Positions 44,990 through 56,590 of a stretch of 64,000 nt of DNA are shown here, one piece after another. This stretch comes from Zingiber officinale (lineage: Eukaryota; Streptophyta; Magnoliopsida; Zingiberales; Zingiberaceae): positions 21,883,198 through 21,947,197 of the forward strand of contig NC_056003.1 in assembly GCF_018446385.1 (NCBI RefSeq), in the 5' to 3' direction. Position 1 is the stretch's first letter, and the number at the start of each line of letters is the position of its first letter. Position numbers and translations under genes: made by a program. Under the pieces are notes generated by a model. The model ran no database searches, was not told the origin of the DNA, and was given only the letters and a program-made list of their open reading frames with translations.

Positions 44990-45007
44990 CTAGGTGTGGG
45001 AGCCCAT
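44990..45007 (-). CDS. Mini upstream ORF before the kinase ATG
   Basis: ATG GGC TCC CAC ACC TAG, five codons, ending nine bases before the main ATG at 44980. If the transcript starts upstream of 45007 it would affect initiation at the kinase start. The transcription start is not known. Confidence 0.4.
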   Translation of the reverse strand: MGSHT

Positions 45008-45071
45008 GCCCGTTAGGGCCTTGGACCGAAGCTAGAGCTTGAAAATTTGAATCTCGCGGCACGGGTGGATC

Positions 45072-45115
45072 AAGAAGAAGAAGAAGAAGAAGAAGAAGAA
45101 GAAGAAGAAGAAGAA
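45072..45115 (+). repeat. AAG/CTT microsatellite upstream of the kinase
   Basis: About 14.7 AAG triplets on the plus strand, about 92-135 bp upstream of the kinase ATG, where a 5' UTR or core promoter is expected (CTT on the coding strand). Confidence 0.95.
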
Positions 45116-45393
45116 TCTGGTAGCAGCAGGGAATGTTTGGGCGTTTGTGGAAAGGTCCGAGGAGGGTACGCGGAGGAGGAGACGGCCAAAAGAAGGAATT
45201 TTTGGGGTGGGGGAGGCCGAAGGCAAGGCAAGGTCGACTTTTTCTTATCTAACCGGATAAAGTCATGCGGAGTGGAGGTGCAGCAAAAGCAAGCGGCGGC
45301 AGAGCAGAGCAGAGCAGGGCAGGGCAGCCTTTTGGAATCGCTGAGCTCGCTCCTGTGTTCGTTCGACACACTCTGGGAACCGACTCGATCGCC

Positions 45394-45427
45394 TTCCCAG
45401 TTCCCAGTTCCCAGTTCCCAGTTCCCA
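45394..45427 (+). repeat. TTCCCAG heptamer repeat
   Basis: Nearly five exact TTCCCAG units in the kinase upstream region. Confidence 0.95.
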
Positions 45428-48145
45428 CCCGGCCGGCACCCATCGCCATCTTTTTAACACCGTCCCTCCACGTTTGGATAATTCCAAAAGCCCCCGTTTT
45501 TCACGTCAACTTTTCCTCCCAGCTCCACAAAATTCATTGGATTCTTCGCATGAAGCCCTCTCTTACCGCTGCATCATTCCATAAACTTAGCTTCAGCCAT
45601 TCATTTTCAATCTACAGTCCGATTCCTCTAAACAAATGTTCATGGCAAACAACACAAGTATGGAAAAACTAACTGAACTCTCGTAAAAAAAATATAGATC
45701 CATTATATATTAATGATCCTTTTAATGTTGATCCTATGGATATGAAGAGAGATACATGCAAGTATAGAAACATGATCAGATAAATCTTAGATAATCGGTT
45801 TATAAAAATCGACTTCTGATCATTATATCAAAGATATCATACGTCAATCGTACTACGCCCTGGGCAACTGAACTCTCATAAAGATTCTAGGAGCCGAGGT
45901 CAATCAGAATCTCAAAGAAGCAATGCAAGAGAACAAATATGCAACAAAGACATCAAAATATAATAACACCTTGCGAGTTTTTGATTCGTCCTTTCTCATT
46001 TTGCTTACTTTCCTTCTCCTTGCTGATTGGTGAGTTGCCCAAGAGGGGGCACTAAGCAATTCATATGGCACTATCAATCCATCTCAAGCAACTTGGACTT
46101 TAGAGCCTATTTCAATCAACTTGAGCTTAAATTAGTTTCCATGAAACTTTCAGTTGTGTTAAACAAACTCTGGGTGAGAACAAAAAATTTACAAAATTCT
46201 TGTTTGGTTGTCATCAATTACCTAACTCAGAGGGCATCACATTAAACAACACTAATTAGCTTTCATGACTAGCAGGGCACTACAGAAGGAGACTGTATAT
46301 TTAAAAATAAAAATAAAAAAATAAAAACTCAACAAGGTGCCACTTGTGGAAAAATCCTCCATTAGAATATCGTTCCATTTCTTTGACAATTTGCAAGGTT
46401 CCATTCAGAGCGTATTTATGGATACAGAGACTTTTATCTTCCGGAATTTAAGACTGAACTTTTGACATCTGAACGCCTGAGAAACTTTGATCTGATGAAA
46501 TCAGGGGAGCCCATGGTTGATATGGGGGAGGAGGAGAATCCTGCTGTCTTTGTTTGTATTATATTATATTCCCTCCATCAAATCGTGGATCTTGTGCTTG
46601 GCTTGGCGAGGATTGTTGAGGAGGCAGATTCCTGGATTAAAGAATGAGCCCCTTTACTGCTCTCCACTCAAGCATGATCCACAGGGAGAGCTTTTTGGGG
46701 TATAGTGGAAGTGTGACTTGCTTGCCTCCATTTGGAGCAATGTTCTTCTTCCTCTGTAAGAGATTATGATGGAGCACCTATTTGCCTAGTGATCAGGGGA
46801 GATAAGATCATCATTTTGAAAACAATAAATAAATTGATGAATCATGTAACATTAAATCTGGACAATCAATTTGGTCTGATGAAAATTTTTTAGTGACTGT
46901 CGATAAATCAAGAAATACTATGAGGACCTAATTATGTTTCCTAATGACAACTTAACCCCCACCCACTACATCAAATAGATAAGATCATCATTTTAGATAT
47001 TACAAACACATGTGGTCGTATTTTGATTAATACCATTATCAATGGGAAATAAAACCGATTAATAATTTATTTTTATTAAATACGAAGTGGCTCATGTAAT
47101 TAAATGAACTTGACAACAGACCATTTGTAGTAATCTTGAAAAAAAATATTTGATAATTTTGTGAAGTAATTTGACTAAGTTGACTTGGGCTAATAATCTC
47201 AATGCCCACCGTGAGTGAAATTCTCTCCTCTACATTTATTCACACCTACAATACTTATGAAATAATATAAATCAACCAATATGTCTTGAAACTCATGATA
47301 TAAAATTAAAATCTCATTCTCTTTCCTCTCTTTCTCTTTGATCCAACAAAAAACTTTCAAAAAGCATATGCTAGAAAAAAGTTAATGCAAATTAAAGGAT
47401 CTCGAGTAAGGATTTAATGAGATCGTAACATTAAAAATTATGATATTTCAATTTGACTTACAACTCGAGTATATGTATGAATGTTAATTCGTATGAGATT
47501 AAAATTAAGAATTCTTAAGATGAGCATTAATTACAACACTTGCACCGTACCAAATGGCTAGCATTGTCTAGATCATGAATTCCCCTTAGTTGAGAAGAGA
47601 GATTCATCTTAAGGGACCTACTTAGTGGCATAGAATTAACGTAAATACAAATAGAGATTGTAGATCAAATCCAAAACAAGGACATCACACCCATTTTAAA
47701 ACTCATGAAAGGCGAAGGATCTCATTCATAAATTTATCAAGTTGGTTAAACAACACCCATCATGATCAAGACTTTAGAAATGATATATATAATGATGCAA
47801 TTTAAGTTTGCAGGTAGATCTACAGTTGAAGCAATATATAAACAACTGAAGTGCCAATTCAGGTCACTAGCAGTGCAGTATTGGCCATCAAGTTTTGCTC
47901 CAAAGTTACCGAAAAATCAGAGTTTACAAACCAGTAACAATTTTGAAGATGCATCAGTAAACCACAGAGTTCCTCCAACTTGAAGATGCCTTCTTTCATT
48001 CATTAGATGGGGACATGAGAACACAAACTGTCAGTATCTGACGTTAGATAATTTATTACCGGAAGTATTAGAGAAATTATAAAATTGAAATTACATAAAA
48101 TTAATTTTAACTCTATTTAGATTACCTGAGTGGATAATCTCAGGT
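45428..48145. other. Intergenic region
   Basis: AT-rich, between the kinase promoter and the LTR at 48146. Short frames (46462-46705, 47762-47983) have no recognisable domain and no relatives that I could identify; nothing else was seen. Confidence 0.6.
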
Positions 48146-49152
48146 TGTTGGTGGGGATGATTCTGTCAAGCTTCTGGTGGTCCCAGTTGCAAAGTTAATG
48201 TGGTGAGTAGCAGAATCAAGAGTTGATCGTCGATTCGGGAAGAAAATTCACTGAATAAGATACTGAGGCTTACGTTCAACGCAATTTCCTTGAAACAGAT
48301 TCGTCCCACCTCCGGCTGTGCTTCTAGGTTCACTTGGATCGTTTGTTTCCCAGAATACAACGGCAAAACCACATACATAACCAAGCACAGGTTGTTCGTG
48401 GCGAACTAAAAATGCACCCGAGTGCTATCACGAGTAGTTCAGCCGAACGAATGCACGTATGAGAGAAAAGAATCAGGGAACAAAGGTGGAGAAATTCTTT
48501 TTCTTTTGCTTTTGCTTTTGCTTTTGCTTTCGCTCTTGCTCTTGCTTTGCTGAAAATCTAGCCTCCTTATATAGGAGCTCTCACATTGCCTGTAATGAAT
48601 GACAAAATTATGGTCATTTAATATTGGGTTTAATATCGCCATTAATGAGTTTAATATCTTCATTAATGTCGAGACGTTATGGAATAATTATTAATGAGTT
48701 TAATGGTGTCATTAATGTCGAGACGTTACGGAGTCACCATTAATTAGTTTAATATCACAATTAATATCGAGACGTTACGGAATTGTCATTAATTTTATAT
48801 TAATGCTTACATTACACTCTTAAGCGGATAGTAAAAAGAGATTCAGGTGGCAAAATATTGATTTATTCACTTGGGCAAATCTTGCCTCAACCGATTCGGC
48901 ATTCAATGTACGCAGGTCGTACTCGCACACGAATCAACTTTGGTTTAATACAATTCAGACTCTGGATTTTCAGTCACCCCTGCACACCCACGCGTGAGAG
49001 AGTCTCTCCCTATACATATGTTTACAACATAAATACATGTGTCGTAATTTAAATCAACAATAAAGCTAAGAGACTTCTAATGTGGGACTAACAATCCATG
49101 CACAATAGAGTATATTCATCTCCACATCTTTATTCCATTCATATTTCCAACA
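48146..49152 (-). repeat. 3' LTR of a minus-strand Ty1/copia element
   Basis: On the minus strand it starts TGTTGGAAATATG at 49152, just after a purine tract (GTGGAGGAT), and ends CCACCAACA at 48146; 1007 bp. U3 carries three 49-bp repeats and a TATA box (CTATATAAGG) at about 48570-48580, followed by AAGCAAAAGC-type hexamers. The left end is inferred from the CA end, because the partner LTR is not in the window. Confidence 0.75.
48661..48785 (-). repeat. 49-bp repeats in the LTR U3
   Basis: The word GTCGAGACGTTA (third copy ATCGAGACGTTA) starts at 48668, 48717 and 48766, a 49-bp period. The repeats lie just upstream of the LTR TATA box in transcription order and look like an enhancer duplication. 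Confidence 0.85.
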
Positions 49153-51896
49153 ATCCTCCACATGAATGGAATACATGGTATATGATAGCATTCAACAGTT
49201 GAGTCAAGTATAGAATAGATAGGTTTTACCCTTTGAACCTTCTCTTGTGAAGATCTATTTGCTTACTGGCTGACAGTAGACATGATGTTCTTGAACTGTT
49301 ATGTCGTCTGTGTAAGCAATAACAAATCTCAACCGAGACTCTCCCTGATACAACTCAATTCTCATGAGTGTGTTTGTTCTTGGCCATGAACAAGTCTGGT
49401 TCTGTGAAAAGCTCTGAGAATTATGCCTCCAATTCTCTTTGAAGCGACTCCACTTCTTTCTCACATAGGTGATCCCTCGAAAGTAACCATCTACTCTTCT
49501 TGATCATTAAAAGTCCATCGGCTTACCCTGGTCCGACCACTGTTTTATTAGGTTATCCCCTACAGTGTGTCTAATCAGTGTAAATTTGATTGTCTCTTTG
49601 AACCTAGTTCTTGGGATCTCCAATCAGTATAGGTTGGGCGTCCTTTGCACTGATCGCTGACAACGGCATCAAACTCATTCCTCGTGATGAGCTTGCAACT
49701 AACTCTCGATTTAACCCTTTTGTTAATGGATCTACTAGGTTATCCTTTGACTTGACATAGTTAACAGTGATAACTCCCATTGAGAGTAGTTGTCTAATGG
49801 TATTATGTCTATAATATATATGTCTAGACTTACCATTATACAGATGGTTCTTTGCCTGACTAGTTGCTGATTGACTATCGCAATGTATGTAAATTGTTGG
49901 CATAGGTTTCATCCATCTGGGAAATTCTTCTAAGAATTGTCGTAGTCATTCAGCTTCTTCACCATATTTGCCAAGAGCTATAAACTCAGATTTCATCGTA
50001 ATATGGCTATTACTGTTTGCTTAGAAGATTTCCAAGAAATGGTTACACCTCCCAGAGTGAATACATATCCACTCATAGATTTAGAGTCTTTTATGTCAGA
50101 TATCCAACTTGCATCATTGTATCATTCGATCATACTAGGATATCTCGTATAGTGCAGCTCATATTCACGAGTATACCTAAAGTACATCAGTACTCTTGTT
50201 ATCCTTTTCTAGTGCTTAATACTGAGACTTGTGTATCTAGACAGTTTATTTACTGTGTAGGTTAAGTCTAGTCGTGTACAACTTATTAGGTACATCAGAC
50301 TTTCAATCACTCGAGAGTACTTTATTTGAGAAATACTTTTATCTGAATTTTTCGATAGATATTAACTCATATCTATCGGCGTTCATGCCAACGCAGTATC
50401 ATCCTTAGTGAATTTCTTAAAAATTTTGTCCACGTAATAGGACTCACTAAGAACAAGTCTGTCTGTCATTCTAAGAATTTTGATTCCTAGAATCACATCA
50501 GTTAGACACATGTCTTTCATGTCAAATCTTGAGTTCAACATATCTTTAGTGGATTTGATTATCTTATCATTACTCCCAATGATAAGTATGTCATATACAT
50601 ATATGCACAAGATGATGTAGTTATTCTCTGTGGTTTTCATGTAGACACATTTATAACACTCATTGATCTTGAATTCACATTCCTTTATGGCATTATCAAA
50701 TTTATTATATCACTACTTTAGTACTTGTTTCAAGTCATATAATGACTTCACTAATCTACAAACCTTGTTTTCCTATCCTGGCATAGAAAACCCTTCAGGT
50801 TACTCCATGTAGATTTTCTTTTCTAAATCCCCGTTTAGAAAAGCTATTTTTACATCCATCTGATGTATTTCATGATTTCATAGAGCAGTTATAGCCAACA
50901 ATACTCTAATGGAAGTTATTCTCGACACCGAAGAATACATATCAAAGTAATCAAGGCATTCTCATTGTCGGTATCCTTTGATTATCAATATGCCCTTATA
51001 CTTATCAATTGTATCATCTGACTTTATTTTCTTCTTGAAAATCCACTTACAACCTAGTGGTTTACTTCCCGAAGGAAGATCCACAAGTTCCCAAGTGCGA
51101 TTTTACAAGATAGATTATATTTCATATGCAATTGCCTATCTCCAGTGAGATCTATAGGATTTTTTTCACCCGAGTTCTTTTGCTCCGTTTAAGCTCAACC
51201 TCAATTGTCCATCATCATCTTCTTCGCCTTGTATTTCATATGCTTGTTTTGAGGAGCTAGCATCCTCTCGGGTCTTATACGAAAATAAATGCTCAAAGAG
51301 CGAGGCATTTCTCGATTCTATTATCGAGTTCTTGTGTATATCTGGTATTTGTGACTCATAGATAAAAAATCGATACACACTGTTATTATGTGCATATCCA
51401 ATAAATATACAATCAATAGTCCTTGGTCCTATCTTAATTCTTTTCAGATCAGACACCAACACTTTGACAAGACATCCCCATATTCATAAATATTTATAGG
51501 ATGGTTGTCTTCCATTCCACAACTCATAAGTACTATTATTATCTTCTTCTAGAGCACCTTCTTTAAAAGGTAATTAGCTGTTAAGACAACTTCCCCCAAC
51601 ATGAACTCTGCTAGTCCAGATCTCAATAGAAGAGCATTCATCATCTCCTTTAGAGTTTGATTCTTCTACTCAACAACTCCATTTTGCTAACGAGTATAAG
51701 AAGTTGTTATTTCGTGGTTGATCCCATATTCAGCACGCAACTCAGTAAATGGTGATATATATTCACCTCCTCGATCATTTCAAACCATCTTAGTCTTTTT
51801 ATTAAGTTAGTTTTTAATCTCATTCTTATATAGAGCAAATTTCTCTATAGCTTCATCCTTACTTTTAAGAAGATACATATAATAATATTTTGTATT
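49153..51896 (-). pseudogene. Ty1/copia pol remnant (integrase, RT, RNase H)
   Basis: In minus-strand order: integrase pieces (about 51890-51480, broken), an IGPRTIDCIFIGYAHNN block marking the integrase C-terminus (about 51430-51380), RT (about 51060-50383) and RNase H (49912-49604, CDSQSATSQAKNHLYNG and DNLVDPLTKGLN). Stops and frameshifts separate all blocks. In RT the active site reads YVYDI instead of YVDDI, so the first catalytic Asp is lost. The stretch 49153-49600 is the 3' non-coding end. The upstream part was separated by the insertion at 51897. Confidence 0.85.
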
Positions 51897-53075
51897 TGTT
51901 GGATCGAGATGCGCGTGAGAGGGGGGTGAATCACGTGCTTTTCTAAAAACTTATTTTTTTGTTTGTAAAAACATGAGTACGCGCAATGAAAAATACGTAC
52001 AAAGTTGAAAGTAAAACGACATAGAAAAACACAGGCAGTTTACTTGGTTCGGAGCCTTCGACAACTCCTACTCCAAGACCCAGGTCCCGCGGATATATCG
52101 ATGGGTAATCTACTAAAAGCCTCTTCCGATACCTCTGAAAGAGGTAATCAAGTACAGAAAGATGAAACAAGTGCATCACATTGCACTTGTTCTTTTGCAG
52201 TAATTAAGTACAAGTAAATAATTTCGTTACCAACACTTTTGATGTGAACGAGCTCATGTGTCGGTCTACCGACCACGATCTAAAACCCTCGAAGCAGTAG
52301 TCGGGTGTAGCAGCTTCGCAGCAGAGTCGTAGCAGGAGCCCGGAGTAATCGGAAAGCCTTTTTGGATGCGTAGAAGCTCGTATAAGTGTTGTGTATGAAG
52401 CTTTGGGCGAGCATCCTTATAAAGGGTTTGGAAAGCGCCTTCCACATCCATTGAGGCACCTCCAACCCAAGAAATTTGATCCTAATCGTCCCAGCTCTTA
52501 TCTGCGACGTAGTCCAAAGTTCATCCTGCGGAAGGCGTCTTCCAAAGCCTTTGAAAGCGCCTTGCATGAATAGTGTGATGACGTCTTCCATCAGTATTAA
52601 AGGCGCATTCGGGTACTGTTCATCCGAAAGTTTTTTGCTCTTTTGTCTTGCAAAAAGATATTAGTCCAAAACTAAAACATCTACCCTATAAAATAAAGTT
52701 AGCACAGTTATAATAATGAGTAGTAATTAGTTTCTGTCCTTCCAAGACCAAGAACTAGTCAAGGTCTCATATTAGCGATCTGAAATAGGCCTAACATAGA
52801 CCAACGCCTATTGTCCCCTCAACCAGGATGCGTCCTCACTTAATCACTCTCCTCCAGTGACTTACCTTTACTTACTAGTTTGCCAATTGTCCGGTCCACA
52901 GGCCCAACTGGACCTCTTGCCAAATATCCGGTCGGCCCGTTAACCTATCTGGAATTCGCACCAGATATCCGGTCGGCCCGTTGATCTATATGGTTAACTC
53001 TTGCACATTACATAACTTAACTTATTTGTTATCATCAAAACCTGAGTTAGACCATTAGTGCAAACTGCACCAACA
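51897..53075 (-). repeat. 3' LTR of a minus-strand SIRE-like element
   Basis: On the minus strand it starts TGTTGGTGCAGTTTGC at 53075, directly after the purine tract at 53089-53076 (AAAAAGGGGGAGAT), and ends CTCGATCCAACA at 51897; 1179 bp. U3 has weakened GGCGCC-like palindromes in pairs at 52434/52455 and 52534/52556. The target word is GTATT (51892-51896); its partner is outside the window. Confidence 0.9.
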
Positions 53076-53089
53076 ATCTCCCCCTTTTT

Positions 53090-54087
53090 AATGCAATGAC
53101 AATCTGGATTAAGTTAGGGAAAAAATATGCAAAGCAAGCATAAGAAATGATTTTAAGAGAAGCAAGAATTGAGATAATTGGTTTTGTTCTCTTGATCATT
53201 TTTAGGGTTAAGTTATTTTAATTTTTCTTTGTTTTCTAACTTAAACCCCCTAACCCTCGCCCTTTGACATTCATCAAAAAAAACATGAGTAAATAAATGC
53301 TAAGTAAAAAGATAATGAATTTTTGGCAATAAAGAAATTTCAGGATTATCAGGAGAGTTTAAAGAATAATAGGCTTTGAGAGCTAACTCTTGCAAAAATC
53401 ATTTTCACAATGTATTAACTATTCAAAGTACTTTAGACAGGAATTTTGAACATGGAAAATATTTTTAAGATACTTTCAACATGAAATTTTTTTTTAATAA
53501 GTTTTGCAAGAAACTTTTTTAAGGTGGTCAAATATCTTTCAAAATTGGTTTAAAGCAGTTTTTAAAAATTGAGACATTTTTTAAATTAATTTTTCAAAAT
53601 ATATAATTTGAAAAAGTATCAAAATTTTTCAAAACCTGTGATTTTTTAAACTATGTTAAAAATGATTCTCAAAATGAATATTTAATGAAATATTTTTAAA
53701 AACAACTTTAACATTAAACTTTAAGAAAACATACTTTTTTAATTTTAAAATATTATATTTTCAGGAGGTTTCTAACTTAGAATCATTTTCTCCCCCTGAA
53801 CCTGATATTTAAAAGTGATCTAATCATCTAGAAAATACTCTTACATGTCTAACCAGTAGTTATTAACTGACTATCAGAAGATAGCAGTGTTCACTGAATT
53901 AGTCAAGTTAAGTATATTTGTCCAGTTAGTTTTTTTTAACTAAGATGGATTACTTAACCTGATTACTGTTCTGTTTGGTATTTTACGCTCAGGCTGTGTT
54001 GATGTACTAATATAAGCATCTTAAGTCCAGGCAAAGGGCCTACGCATCTCACGCCATTCTAAGTTTTGGAATACACAATCAAGGGAG
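53090..54087 (-). other. 3' non-coding part of the minus-strand SIRE-like element
   Basis: AT-rich with long A/T runs, no frame. It continues after the solo LTR at 55727 into the RNase H remnant. Confidence 0.7.
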
Positions 54088-55726
54088 TGTTGGTGTAATC
54101 GACCTCCAAGGTTTTATTGGCGCAATCGACCTCCAAGGTTTTAATGTCAGACAAATATGTTTAAGTATGGAGCTTGATCTAGGGAAGTCCTAGTTGTAGG
54201 CTAGGCAAGGGAAGTCCTAGTTGGAGGCTAGGCAAGGAGAGAAATTTCGGTATATCGTGGAAGTCAGGTGGATAGGTCTGGAGGACTTGATCCCTGGGTA
54301 GCCGAATACTGAGTCCTAGTTGTAGGCTAGGTAAGGGAAATCTCAGTATATCGTAGAAGCCAGGTGGATAGGTCTAGAGGACTTGATCCATGGGTAGCCG
54401 AATACTGAGTCTTGGTGAGTGAAGCCAAGTGGAGAAAATCCTAGGGGATGATAACCTTAGGTAACGAGAAGTCTTGAAGGAGTGAACTCCAAGCAAGGTT
54501 GATCGGATGGTTTTCGGTCGACAGCGCGCGGTCGACCGGACCAGCGGATCTCGGTAAATCTAGGTTTAGGTTTACCATTGTATTCTATATTACTATTATT
54601 GCTGTTGGCTAATGTAGTATTGCAGGAAAAGTCTTAGTGGATCGGGCGATCAGACACTGAGCAGGCAAAAGTCCAAACAGGTCTGGAGGACCAATGTTTG
54701 GCAGGTAAGTTGAGGTATGCAACTGGAGGAGCGATAGTGAGGTCGGGTTCCTGACAACCTTAGGTCGTTGATCCAACTGAAGAAACAGGGAAGGTTTCCA
54801 AGTTGAGATCAAGACAGTTCTACTGTCTATATTACTCATGAATTATATTACTGTGCTAACCTTTATTTTGCAGGAATACTTTTTAACTCTATTTTGCATA
54901 TTCGGCATGATCGGTCGATCGAACAGGAGGATCGGTCGACCGAACCAGCTTGACTCAAACCAGAGATCAGTTCAAACCAAAGCGAAGCACAGTTCGATCG
55001 AAGCTTGATCGGTCGACGGAACCAGGGATCGGTCGACCGATCCAATCAGTATTAATGGAACATTAAATGAAGATCTCAGCAGATTTCGACGAACAGGGAA
55101 GGAAGTTGTTCGGTCGACCGAAAAAGAGGTTCAGTCGACCGAACCATTAAAGGCCAGTTAATGCAAAATATCGAGCCAACGTCAGACTCCAGCTGAAAGG
55201 GATCGGAGCTGGTTCGGTCGACTGAACAGACGGATCGGTCGACCGAACATCCATCATACTTATAAATTGAGGCTCAAAGTCAGAGGTCGGATAGTACTTT
55301 CTGATCGATTCAAGTGCTCTTCTGCAAGCTGCTCACGCTACAAGTCTTCATCAACGCTACAAGAGACTTCATCCGATAGTGCCGACCGAGCTACGATTTA
55401 CTATTACTATTGTCAGTATATCATTTCATTTATACTGTACTTAATTTCCTGTAAGATAGTAGGAGTGTTACTATCTTATATCGTTGTACTTGTACAATCC
55501 ACTTCTTTCCGAGGTTTTCGGAAAGAAGGATTTTAGTGTTTTGTCCATCGGTGCGGTCAAGGACCGCGGGTCTTCGAGTAGGAGTCGAGCTAGGCTCCGA
55601 ACAAAGTAAATAATCTATCTCCCTTTTACTTTCCGCTGTGCACGACTTTGATTTAAAAGATAAAGAAAAGTTTTAAAAAGACGCGATATTCACCCCCCCC
55701 CTCTATCACTCTAAATCGATCCATCA
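54088..55726 (+). repeat. Solo LTR, SIRE-like, with perfect target duplication
   Basis: Starts TGTTGGTGTAATCGACC, ends AAATCGATCCATCA; 1639 bp. GGGAG at 54083-54087 and at 55727-55731 is the target duplication. Four pairs of CGGTCGACCG-type palindromes occur at 54912/54933, 55010/55030, 55111/55132 and 55215/55236, then a TATA-like CTTATAAATT at about 55259. Orientation is opposite to the host element. The frame 55267-55536 is LTR sequence. Confidence 0.93.
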
Positions 55727-55731
55727 GGGAG

Positions 55732-56590
55732 TCCTAGTGTGTTTGTGAGATGCTCAAGTCATAGGTCTATAGGAACATACTTTCTATGGATCTGATCTAG
55801 AATAAGGCTAAAATCAATTTCAAAAGTCTACAGAAATGGGAATTTTAAAAGAAAACAAGATTTTCCCTTAGATTTTTCAAATTATTTTAAAGAAAGGAAA
55901 AAATAGCAGCCCTATTCTATAGAACACATTCCTAGTTGTCGTCGTAGGTTGCTAAATTCATTTTTAGGGAGTGTTTTGGTGAAGATGTCAGCTAAGTTGG
56001 ACTTAGACTTAATATAATTCAGTTCAATATATCCTCTAGCGACATGATCTCTGATAAAGTGATATTTAATTTCAATATGTTTAGTTCTTGAATGATGCAC
56101 TGGATTTTTTTTAAGTTGATTAAACCCATATTATCAATTAACACTCTTGTGTGTTTAAAATTTAGATTGTAATCTTTTAAGGTGTATCATCTATAATAGT
56201 TGTACAACACATTCTCCTATTGCAATATACTCTGCCTCAGTAGTAGATAATGTAACACAATATTACTTTCTACTAAACCAGTTGACAAGTGATGATTCAA
56301 GTAGTTGACAACCACCACTTGTACTTTTCCGATCGAGTTTACAGTCGACATAATCGAAGTCAGAGTATCCTAACAGTTCAAAATTGCTTACTCAAGGATA
56401 CCATATTTCTACGTTGGATGTACCTTTTAAGTACCTAAAAATTCTTTTAACACTAGTCAAGTGTGATTCCTTGGCACAAGTCTGGTACTTAGCACACATA
56501 CTGACTGCAAATAAGATATCTAGTCGACTTGTAGTTAGGTACAGTAGACTTCCTATGACACTTCTATAATATTTGAGATCTATAGGTTTT
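55732..56590 (-). pseudogene. SIRE-like RNase H remnant
   Basis: Minus-strand frame 56100-55912 holds HHSRTKHIEIKYHFIRDHV and SNLADIFTKTLP, the C-terminal part of copia RNase H as in SIRE elements. Upstream pieces to 56590 continue the RNase H and RT end in shifted frames. The remainder of pol is displaced by the Athila-like element that begins at 56591. Confidence 0.8.

Noticed and set aside
46462..46705. Two overlapping frames of about 60 codons in the intergenic region
   Set aside because: No recognisable domain, no splice partners and no codon bias that I could judge by eye.
54083..54087. Possible polypurine tract (AAGGGAG) before the LTR at 54088
   Set aside because: GGGAG recurs at 55727-55731, so it is a target duplication; the LTR is solo.
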